Below are positions 7,391 to 13,554 of a DNA stretch of 15,561 bases, piece after piece. The stretch's first letter is position 1. Each line of letters starts with the position of its first letter. A program made the position numbers and the translations under genes. This stretch comes from Spirochaetaceae bacterium (GTDB taxonomy: Bacteria > Spirochaetota > Spirochaetia > Treponematales > Rectinemataceae): NCBI GenBank assembly GCA_003452735.1, contig DMNL01000164.1:1-15561 (forward strand), read 5' to 3'. Below the pieces are notes generated by a model that did no database searches, was not told the origin of the DNA, and was given only the letters and a program-made list of their open reading frames with translations.

Positions 7391-7425
7391 ACTTTTTTCA
7401 CAAAGCTACACTAAACATATGATTA

Positions 7426-7446
7426 TCAAGAAATATTATTTCTTGA
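7426..7446 (-). other. AT-rich hairpin spanning the stop codon of binding protein B
   Basis: TCAAGAAAT (7426-7434) and ATTTCTTGA (7438-7446) are perfect 9-base arms with a 3-base loop, and the gene's TAA stop lies in the loop and first arm base. It is 36 bases upstream, in transcript order, of the long GC-rich hairpin. Together they may set the 3' end of a binding-protein-only message. Confidence 0.5.
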
Positions 7447-8680
7447 AAGCTGGGTACCATGTAGATATGCCATCCTGCAATCTCTTTGCCAAAGCTTCTG
7501 GTGTCATTTGATCAAGATACATGGACTGCATGTCTTTTTCTAGAATGTTGTAGACGCTTGGAGTTCCTGCATCGAAGGGAGAACCTACCCAGTAGCGGTT
7601 CTTTGCGGCTATAGTTGTCATTTTTTCATAGCATTTTACCAGTATCGGCTTCGAAGCGGGCATAGTGACGCCTTTTATAGCCGTGATTTCGCCAGTTGTC
7701 GATGAAAACAGCTCGCCATAAGTCTTGGTACCGGTATAATTGAGAACTTTCAAAGCGGCTTCTTTGTTCTTCGAAGTATTATTTAGGCCGTATGCACCAT
7801 CCATATATGTATATGCTCTTGCTGGTACATTCTTATCTTTTGGTGGGATAGGGAAGTAGTCGAACTTTAGGTCTGGATTCATCTTGAGCCAATTTGTATT
7901 GCCCCAGACGCCATAGAAGACCATTGCCGCCTGTTCCATGGCAAAAGCAACATCTTGTTCTGCGCTGGTATTGGCCATAAAATCTTTTTGGTAGTATTTT
8001 TTAAGGGCATTGAGGTCTTTGAGCATATTTACATACTCTGGATCTGTAAATTTAGCCTTGCCTACGGTTAGTTTTCCAATCCATTCGTCTCCAGGATAGC
8101 TCACACCAACCATGGCATTCTGCATAGCAAGTATCCAAGCTTCTTTGCCAGTAACAAAGAATGGAGTTACGCCATTCTTCTTTAGCGTCTCAGCAATCTG
8201 GACCATCTCGTCCCAGGTCTGTGGCTCTTTGAGTTTGTATTTGTCAAAGATTGCCTTATTGTAGAATATTCCGATTATCTGGTTTGCAAAGGGAACGCCC
8301 CAGACTTTATTATCCGTGCTAATAAAGCTGAGCGAAACATCATCGAAGTTGGATAAATCGACGAGCCCGTTTATGGCAGTTAGATAACCATTGTCGAGCA
8401 AGGCTTGGGTTCTCGCACCCGGAAGCCTGCGGGTATACATGATATCTGGACCAACTCCGCCTTGCAAAGAAACCAATAGCTTGGAATCGTACTCAGTAGG
8501 TGGAAAAACTTCATATCTAATGGATATTTGCTCACCCTTTGCCTTAAGTGCAGCCTCGACTCCTTTCCATACATCTACATCTTGAGCTCTCCAACCCCAG
8601 ATGCTCACTGTCTTCTGTTGAGCATACATAGGAGAAAGCATTGCTATGAGCAGCAATACGATTGATAGTTTTTTTGCCAT
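7436..8680 (-). CDS. Extracellular sugar-binding protein (importer B)
   Basis: This is the periplasmic binding subunit of the second CUT1-type importer, 414 residues from the ATG at 8680. That start is chosen over the longer frame at 8731 because AAGGAGG lies six bases upstream and the protein then begins with a proper signal peptide, MAKKLSIVLLLIAMLSPMYA, cleaved before QQ. There is no lipobox cysteine. Family landmarks include VSIWGW at the mature start, GVGPDIMYTRR, VWGVPFANQIIGIFYN followed by AIFDKYKLKEPQTWDEM, and AAMVFYGVWGN. It heads the operon with two permeases downstream and is divergent from murQ, which suggests a MurNAc- or GlcNAc-containing ligand. The two binding proteins of the window are clearly different from one another, so the two importers need not share a substrate. 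Confidence 0.95.
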   Translation of the reverse strand: MAKKLSIVLLLIAMLSPMYAQQKTVSIWGWRAQDVDVWKGVEAALKAKGEQISIRYEVFPPTEYDSKLLVSLQGGVGPDIMYTRRLPGARTQALLDNGYLTAINGLVDLSNFDDVSLSFISTDNKVWGVPFANQIIGIFYNKAIFDKYKLKEPQTWDEMVQIAETLKKNGVTPFFVTGKEAWILAMQNAMVGVSYPGDEWIGKLTVGKAKFTDPEYVNMLKDLNALKKYYQKDFMANTSAEQDVAFAMEQAAMVFYGVWGNTNWLKMNPDLKFDYFPIPPKDKNVPARAYTYMDGAYGLNNTSKNKEAALKVLNYTGTKTYGELFSSTTGEITAIKGVTMPASKPILVKCYEKMTTIAAKNRYWVGSPFDAGTPSVYNILEKDMQSMYLDQMTPEALAKRLQDGISTWYPAFKK

Positions 8681-8742
8681 CGCTAGCCTCCTTGATAGAT
8701 ATTTCCAGGTCCATTTTCTTGATGGATCCATGGTTTTTTATT

Positions 8743-8771
8743 AGTATTGATGAATTTATTCGGGTTGTCAA
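8743..8771 (-). promoter_or_regulatory. Promoter of importer B operon
   Basis: The minus strand has a perfect TTGACA (8766-8771), a 17-base spacer, and AATACT (8743-8748), which keeps the key A and T of the -10 box. Transcription would start near 8736, leaving a leader of about 55 bases that includes the palindrome ATGGATCCAT (8722-8731). I found no equally good plus-strand promoter for murQ in the same gap; TTGCAT (8813) with AATAAT (8838) at 19 bases spacing is the best weak candidate. Confidence 0.65.
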
Positions 8772-8779
8772 TCATAATT

Positions 8780-8847
8780 TGAAATAATTTTTCTATTTTT
8801 AGATGAATGAGCTTGCATTTCTCTCAAAAATGTGAAAAATAATTTTA
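8780..8847. promoter_or_regulatory. Repeated AT-rich motif, candidate operator in the importer B/murQ gap
   Basis: TGAAATAATTTTT (8780-8792) and the related GTGAAAAATAATTTT (8832-8846) occur between the importer B promoter and the murQ ribosome-binding site. The same 13 bases TGAAATAATTTTT occur on the minus strand at 3072-3084, just upstream of the importer A promoter. A motif shared by the promoter regions of both importers is what a common regulator such as the adjacent RpiR protein would produce. The AT-rich composition makes chance similarity possible. Confidence 0.35.
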
Positions 8848-8864
8848 ATAGGAGAAGCTTGTCC

Positions 8865-9824
8865 ATGGATATAGATTCGGTCGATGAATACCTAGAACGC
8901 GCGACTACTGAATCGCGCAATGTGCATTCGGAACATATCGATGATCTTCCCGTGATAGAGATTTTGAGGATTATTAACGAAGAAGATAAAGGGGTACCCT
9001 TTGCAGTGGAAAAGGCCTTGCCTAGCATTGCAGCGCTTGTTGAGGATGTCGTACGGGCATTCAATAATGATGGGAGGCTAGTATACATAGGCGCTGGTAC
9101 CTCTGGAAGGCTCGGTGTACTTGATGCTTCAGAATGTCCGCCGACCTTTGGAGTTCCGCCTAGCATGGTTGTTGGGCTTATAGCAGGAGGGGATGCTGCT
9201 CTCAGAAATTCGATCGAAGGCGCAGAGGATCATCCGGAAAATGGGGTAAAAGCTCTCAAAGATATTGATTTTTCTGCACAAGATGTGCTTGTAGGTATTA
9301 CCGCTTCAGGAGCCGCTCCTTATGTACTTGGAGCAATGGAGTACGCTAGGAATTTAGGTGCAGCAGTTGCAGCGATCTCTTGTAATCGGCAGTCGAAGAC
9401 TTTTGAAATTGCGCATCATAAGATACTCATAGAAGTAGGACCTGAAGTAATCACCGGTTCTACCCGAATGAAGGCAGGTACTGCCCAGAAACTTGTGCTC
9501 AATATGATAACGACCGCTAGTATGATTCGCATTGGTAAAGTCTATGGCAACCTTATGGTCGACTTAATGCCAGTAAATCGCAAGCTCATAGCTAGATCGA
9601 AGCGTCTTATCAGACAAGCAACCGGCTGTTCTAAGGATGAAGCCGAAGCCGCATTCCTAGCTTCCGGAGGCAAGCCGAAGATAGCTATACTTATGACAAT
9701 ACTTGGCATAGGTGCAGACCAAGCGGCCGAGCTTATCGAGCGCGGCGACGGGCAGCTTTCCGAGGCAATACGCATTTATTCAAAAGACAAGGGAGAAAGC
9801 GATCAGAAAAACAAAGGGGAATAG
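8865..9824 (+). CDS. murQ: N-acetylmuramic acid 6-phosphate etherase MurQ
   Basis: MurQ removes the lactyl ether of MurNAc-6-phosphate, giving GlcNAc-6-phosphate and D-lactate in the cytoplasm. The 319-residue protein is a single SIS-domain enzyme with all the expected blocks: GAGTSGRLG (77-84), DASECPPTFG (87-96), EGAED (118-122), GITASG (144-149), and GPE followed by GSTRMKAGTAQK (192-209). By spacing, Glu90 and Glu121 correspond to the two catalytic glutamates of the E. coli enzyme (Glu83 and Glu114). I start at the ATG at 8865, ten bases after AGGAG; an in-frame GTG at 8832 lies upstream of that Shine-Dalgarno and is unlikely, and a TTG at 8859 is too close to it. The gene is divergent from importer B and is followed after two bases by an RpiR regulator, the same pairing as murQ-murR in Bacillus. 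Confidence 0.97.
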   Translation: MDIDSVDEYLERATTESRNVHSEHIDDLPVIEILRIINEEDKGVPFAVEKALPSIAALVEDVVRAFNNDGRLVYIGAGTSGRLGVLDASECPPTFGVPPSMVVGLIAGGDAALRNSIEGAEDHPENGVKALKDIDFSAQDVLVGITASGAAPYVLGAMEYARNLGAAVAAISCNRQSKTFEIAHHKILIEVGPEVITGSTRMKAGTAQKLVLNMITTASMIRIGKVYGNLMVDLMPVNRKLIARSKRLIRQATGCSKDEAEAAFLASGGKPKIAILMTILGIGADQAAELIERGDGQLSEAIRIYSKDKGESDQKNKGE

Positions 9825-9826
9825 AA

Positions 9827-10675
9827 ATGAATCAAGGAGCGCTAGACACAATCGAAGCCGCAATTCCCAATCTTGCGGAGGCAGAGCGAAAGATCGCCGT
9901 TTTCGTTCAAGAATCTCCTCAGAAAGCCTTGCATCTCAACATAAGCGAGCTTGCGAGGCAAGCTGGCACAAGCCCTGCGGCGGTAGTGCGCTTTTGTCGT
10001 CATATAGGCGTAGGCAAGTACAGCGATTTCAAGCTCTGGCTTGCAAAAGATGTATACCAAGGTTGGGGCGAAAAATTTCTACCCGATCTAGAGCTGGAAT
10101 CGCAGACTCCTGGCGCCCGCGCTATTCGTGATATGACCGAAGCAGTCCGACGTACGATGAATTCTCTTGCCCAGACGCTAGATCCGATAGTGGTGGAAGA
10201 AGCGGCAGATCGAATCAGAGGAGCCAGTATGACCGCCATATTTGGTATTGGAGCTTCGGGTCTGGTTGCAGAGGACTTTCATCAGAAACTTACGCGAATT
10301 GGTATACCCAGTTCATATCTATTCGATACTCACGCGCAGATTACAGCCTCCTGTTCTCTCAGACAATCCGATCTAGCTTTTATAATATCTTATTCTGGAG
10401 AGACCAACGAGATGATAGAAGTCGCGGCTCAAGCAAAAACCAGAGGATGTTTTCTCATCTCGATGACAATGACCGGTCAAAATAGGTTACGTGATTATTC
10501 TGATCTTATTCTCGAAATACCTACAGTCGAGAGAATCTATCGCAGTGCGGCCGAGCTATCGAGAATTAGTCAGCTCGCCGCAATTGATATTCTCTTTAAT
10601 GTTCTTATCTCTTATGATCTCGACAGCGCAATTTCCGCTTTAGAGCGCTCGATGCAAGCAACACATCATTTTTAG
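9827..10675 (+). CDS. murR: RpiR-family transcriptional regulator, probable MurR
   Basis: This 282-residue protein has the two-domain RpiR layout. An N-terminal helix-turn-helix occupies about 1-80, with the recognition region ISELARQAGTSPAAVVRFCR at 39-58 followed by GVGKYSDFK. A C-terminal SIS sugar-phosphate-binding domain covers about 125-260, with GIGASGLVAEDFHQKL near 140-155 and the phosphate-loop SYSGET at 188-193. SIS regulators of this type usually sense a phosphosugar; MurNAc-6-phosphate is the obvious candidate because the gene starts two bases after murQ, behind AGGGGA. The likely targets are its own operon and the importer B operon, possibly also importer A and the AmiE/NamZ pair. 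The MurR name rests on context: other RpiR proteins respond to GlcNAc-6-phosphate or ribose phosphate and look alike. Confidence 0.9.
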   Translation: MNQGALDTIEAAIPNLAEAERKIAVFVQESPQKALHLNISELARQAGTSPAAVVRFCRHIGVGKYSDFKLWLAKDVYQGWGEKFLPDLELESQTPGARAIRDMTEAVRRTMNSLAQTLDPIVVEEAADRIRGASMTAIFGIGASGLVAEDFHQKLTRIGIPSSYLFDTHAQITASCSLRQSDLAFIISYSGETNEMIEVAAQAKTRGCFLISMTMTGQNRLRDYSDLILEIPTVERIYRSAAELSRISQLAAIDILFNVLISYDLDSAISALERSMQATHHF

Positions 10676-10800
10676 GCCTGCTAATGGGGCGAAGCATAAC
10701 TTTTTCTCAATTTTTGTTAAGGCGTCAAACGTTTTATTATGCGCTCTATTGCAGTTTCGGCTTTGCTGAAAGTCGATTGTTCTGTTATCATGGAGCATCG

Positions 10801-11622
10801 ATGATTCGCATATTATTTGAAGACGATGAGATCATCGTAATAGACAAACCAGCGGGGCTTGCAGCCCAGCCAGGACAAGGTCTACGCGATAACGTAATTG
10901 CAGCGTTAGAGCGCCAGCTCGGATACAGGGCTTTTCCAGTCCATAGGCTCGACAGGGAGACCGCGGGATGCATGATGCTCGCAAAAGATGCCAAGGCTGC
11001 CAATAAATGGTCAAATCGCATTGCAAGCCGAGAGATAACCAAACGCTATCAAGCTTGGGTAACAGGAGTGCCATCTAAGCCGAAAGGAACAATTGAGGAT
11101 GCCCTTGAAGGAAAAAGGGGAGCTCAGGCTGCCTGTACTATTTGGACTTTGCGAGAGACCTGGTTATTTCCCCTGCAAGGCCCCCCCTCTAATAACCCTG
11201 TTGATACGATAGGCAAAGAGCATGTCCGCAATGAAATAATGTTAGCTAATCAGTATCCGGCTCATGTTCAAGTCGATGCTGCAGAAGCCAATTTTTTGAC
11301 GCTTTCGCTTTTAGAGCTAGAGTTAAGTACAGGGCGCATGCATCAGATTAGGCGGCATTTGGCGGGTATTTACCTGCCTGTTCTCGGCGATGATAAGTAT
11401 GGCAATTTTTTGCTTAATAAAGCTCTACGCAAAAAAGGAATAAGACATCTCATGTTATGGGCCTATGAACTCGTACTGCCTTGGCCATCTCTTAAGCCGC
11501 CCAATATGCCAATTCTTGCGGCTGAACCTCCTCATTTTATCTCTCTTAGGGAGATTTTAGAGCGCGAAGGCAGAATACTCGATAAAAGGTATACAGAGCA
11601 AAGCGATGAGAAAACCATTTGA
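10801..11622 (+). CDS. RluA-family pseudouridine synthase
   Basis: This enzyme isomerises uridine to pseudouridine in rRNA or tRNA. The 273-residue protein has the RluA/RluC/RluD catalytic block HRLDRETAG, with the nucleophilic aspartate at residue 51. It begins directly with the catalytic domain (DDEIIVIDKPAGLAAQPGQG, 8-27) and has no S4 domain in front. The C-terminal RNA-binding signature GRMHQIRRHLAG, then GDDKYGN, is also present. The start is the ATG at 10801, five bases after GGAG; the open frame to 10684 adds 39 residues with no family similarity and is dismissed. An insert of weak conservation separates the catalytic core from the C-terminal block, about residues 95-160. Specificity (which RNA position) cannot be told. 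A weak promoter (TTGTTA at 10714, TATTAT at 10735, 15-base spacer) lies in the 125-base gap after murR, so it may be a separate unit. Confidence 0.92.
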   Translation: MIRILFEDDEIIVIDKPAGLAAQPGQGLRDNVIAALERQLGYRAFPVHRLDRETAGCMMLAKDAKAANKWSNRIASREITKRYQAWVTGVPSKPKGTIEDALEGKRGAQAACTIWTLRETWLFPLQGPPSNNPVDTIGKEHVRNEIMLANQYPAHVQVDAAEANFLTLSLLELELSTGRMHQIRRHLAGIYLPVLGDDKYGNFLLNKALRKKGIRHLMLWAYELVLPWPSLKPPNMPILAAEPPHFISLREILEREGRILDKRYTEQSDEKTI

Positions 11623-12046
11623 GATTTCGACTGGTGCATGGTGGGTGATTGCCGATGGCCGTACTATTGCCGTACCTTCATTTCATGAGAGCTGGCTAGC
11701 TTCGCACCCCGGAATAGCTGGTGGAGCTCTTCATACAATCGATTTTGTGGAAAAAAGTGGCTGGCTATCGGTGACACTCTATTCCGAAGGGCTAATCGAA
11801 GTCATAAGCCGCGATATCCTCGATAATCGCCAGCGCGAAGCCCTGAAGCAGCTCCTTGAAATCAATAGATCCCTTATTCGAAAAATGGTGCTCTTTGTGC
11901 CATCCATCGATGGCTGCTTCACTGCAGAAGATTCGACCTTAGATGACTGGGAGCAGCTCTCGAAGCAGATCGAAGCCTTTGCCGCAAAAGAAATCAAGAA
12001 AGACCTGTCCGAGGAAAGCATAGAATTAGATAGCAATCAACCATGA
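11606..12046 (+). CDS. Conserved-looking hypothetical protein, 146 residues
   Basis: I do not recognise a family. The protein is 146 residues, soluble, with a tryptophan-rich N-terminal half (GAWWVIADG, FHESWL) likely to form beta-strands, an alternating segment GWLSVTLYSEGLIEVISRD near 52-70, and an acidic helical C-terminal half ending in a charged tail. No signal peptide or membrane segment is visible. The ATG at 11606 lies inside the end of the pseudouridine synthase gene, giving a 17-base overlap in another frame, with only a weak purine-rich AGAGCAAAG upstream; this points to translational coupling. It is accepted as real because it keeps an open frame well past the overlap, fills the space up to the convergent DUF72 gene 13 bases away, and has balanced composition. 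Confidence 0.7.
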   Translation: MRKPFEISTGAWWVIADGRTIAVPSFHESWLASHPGIAGGALHTIDFVEKSGWLSVTLYSEGLIEVISRDILDNRQREALKQLLEINRSLIRKMVLFVPSIDGCFTAEDSTLDDWEQLSKQIEAFAAKEIKKDLSEESIELDSNQP

Positions 12047-12059
12047 GCCAAGAATATTC

Positions 12060-12851
12060 TCACAATTGCTGTTCAGCGAGAATAGATTGGATATAGGCTG
12101 CATTCTTGGGTGCATAGCCACTTGAATGATTGTTGAATGCAACAAATACAGTCTTGCTCTGCTTTGCCATGGCACGTATGAGTCGGGCCCGATCCTTTAA
12201 TTCTTGTTCAGAATAGCAGTATTCATAGCGACTCTTTGCATTGCCAGACCACCAAAGGTCTGTATTGCGACCATGCAGACGGTAATAACAAATGTCCGAT
12301 GTTATGATAACTGATTCCGGAGGTAAGCCAGGCAAGTCGGGCCTGTCTACTGTTACAAGTCCAACTTTCAGTTTTCGAAGTGTTTCGAAAACCCTATCTT
12401 GATACCATGTAGCATTTCGGAACTCGACAACCAGAGGAAAGTTCGAGAGCGCAGCGAGCAGGTTTGCAAGATATTTGCGGTTTTCGATCGTATAGGAAAA
12501 ACGATATGGAAGTTGCACAAGGACACATCCTAGTCTCCCTGTCGAAGAGAGTGCGGAGACAGCGAGAGAAAATTCATCGGCTTTGGTTTGCCAACTTTCA
12601 TCGATTTCATGAGTAAGACTGCGATGCACTTTTAACGAAATGCGGAAATCGCTAGGGGTGATAAGCGCCAGACGTTGTAGCTGGTTGGGATTTGGCATGC
12701 GATACCATGTATTATCCAGCTCTACGAAGGAAAATACAAGCGAATAGTATCGCAGCATTTCATTCGAAGGGAGATCTGCCGGATAAAATACGGTTTTCCA
12801 TTCCTCATAGGAGAAACCGCAGGTGCCAATATGAACATTGCCTATGTGCAT
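12060..12851 (-). CDS. DUF72 (YecE-like) family protein
   Basis: This 263-residue protein belongs to the DUF72 family, which adopts a TIM-barrel-like fold and has no firmly established activity. Hallmarks are IGTCGFSYEEW at the N-terminus (8-18) followed by VFYP, FVELDNTWYRMP in the next strand, VQLPYRFSYT, VVEFRNATWY, the YYRLHGR block, and FNNHSSGYAPKNA near the C-terminus. These are the conserved strand ends lining the putative active site, and all look intact. Start is the ATG at 12851; a TTG at 12854 is adjacent. Neither has a Shine-Dalgarno. A -10-like TATACT (12860-12865 on the minus strand) would place transcription start within a few bases of the ATG, suggesting a leaderless message. 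It is convergent with the upstream hypothetical gene and divergent from yggT. Confidence 0.9.
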   Translation of the reverse strand: MHIGNVHIGTCGFSYEEWKTVFYPADLPSNEMLRYYSLVFSFVELDNTWYRMPNPNQLQRLALITPSDFRISLKVHRSLTHEIDESWQTKADEFSLAVSALSSTGRLGCVLVQLPYRFSYTIENRKYLANLLAALSNFPLVVEFRNATWYQDRVFETLRKLKVGLVTVDRPDLPGLPPESVIITSDICYYRLHGRNTDLWWSGNAKSRYEYCYSEQELKDRARLIRAMAKQSKTVFVAFNNHSSGYAPKNAAYIQSILAEQQL

Positions 12852-12877
12852 CAATTTTTAGTATAGTAGGTATCAGT

Positions 12878-12907
12878 TTCTAAATAAAGAAGCTTCTAAA
12901 TAAAGAA
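12878..12907. repeat. Tandem repeat, 14 bases at 16-base period, in the DUF72/yggT gap
   Basis: TTCTAAATAAAGAA occurs exactly twice (12878-12891 and 12894-12907). Each copy is itself a partial palindrome, TTCT and AGAA around AAATAA. The pair lies between the yggT ribosome-binding site and the presumed DUF72 promoter, a position fitting a pair of regulator sites, though simple duplication is also possible. Confidence 0.7.
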
Positions 12908-12928
12908 CCGATGTGCGGAGGATAATTC

Positions 12929-13522
12929 ATGGTATTTTCAACTCTTGCAAAAATAGTGAGCAGTCTCGTATCGCTGTACATGGTATTATGTATAATTCGA
13001 ATATTTTTCTCCTGGATACCTTCGCTCACTGACACAAAATGGGGCAAGCTTATTGCTCGTTTGACAGATCCGTATCTCAACCTTTTTCGCGGTTTTTCGC
13101 TTTTTCGCACAACAGCTGTTGATTTTAGCCCTATAGTAGCGCTCGCAGTGTTGTCGGTACTCAATAATCTTTTCATGACACTCTCTTATGCTGTGCGCAT
13201 AACGCTTGGTTTTATTCTAAGCCTTTTGTTGGATGCAGCATGGTCGGCAATATCTTTTGTATTGGGTTTTTTCCTTGTGATTTCGGTTATTCGGATTATA
13301 GGTTTCCTTGCGCGGATAGCCGTGCTTCATCCTCTTTGGCAGATTCTGGATGGAATTATCAATCCTCTTCTTTTCAGAATAAACAAGATTATCTATCGCG
13401 GACGAGCGGTACAATATCTACAAGGTCTCATCACAGGCTTTGTTGCGGTTCTTGTGGTTCGCGCACTCGGAGGGCTTCTGGTAAGGCTTCTTACATCTCT
13501 TTTGATGTCCCTGCCAATCTAG
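12929..13522 (+). CDS. YggT family membrane protein with two YggT domains
   Basis: YggT-family proteins are small inner-membrane proteins of poorly defined role, often linked to cell-envelope or division genes and to osmotic tolerance. This copy has 197 residues, twice the size of one domain. The first unit covers about 8-90 with RIFFSWIP (24-31), LTDPYLNLFRG (45-55) and DFSP (65-68). The second covers about 105-195, where INPLLFRINKII (144-155) takes the place of the TDPYLNLFRG block. Four main hydrophobic stretches are visible. The ATG at 12929 follows GGAGG at seven bases spacing. It is divergent from the DUF72 gene and convergent with the MFS-HEAT gene 32 bases away. No functional link with the sugar genes is evident. 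Confidence 0.9.
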   Translation: MVFSTLAKIVSSLVSLYMVLCIIRIFFSWIPSLTDTKWGKLIARLTDPYLNLFRGFSLFRTTAVDFSPIVALAVLSVLNNLFMTLSYAVRITLGFILSLLLDAAWSAISFVLGFFLVISVIRIIGFLARIAVLHPLWQILDGIINPLLFRINKIIYRGRAVQYLQGLITGFVAVLVVRALGGLLVRLLTSLLMSLPI

Positions 13523-13554
13523 GATTAGGTTACGGCTAAGATTACAGCACATCT

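Noticed and set aside
8681..8731. Longer start for binding protein B at 8731
   Set aside because: It would bury the signal peptide 17 residues inside the protein, has no Shine-Dalgarno, and begins at about the predicted transcription start; the ATG at 8680 has AAGGAGG at good spacing.
10786..10791. TATCAT with TTGCTG 17 bases upstream as a promoter for the pseudouridine synthase
   Set aside because: Transcription would start after the GGAG ribosome-binding site (10792-10795), which contradicts the clear Shine-Dalgarno.
12055..12084. TATTCTC/GAGAATA stem at the 3' end of the DUF72 gene as a terminator for the convergent pair
   Set aside because: AT-rich 7-bp stem with a 16-base loop and no T-run on either side.
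13517..13545. AATCTAG/CTAAGATT stem between yggT and the MFS gene as a bidirectional terminator
   Set aside because: It needs a bulge, has a 13-base loop, and lacks a T-tract downstream.
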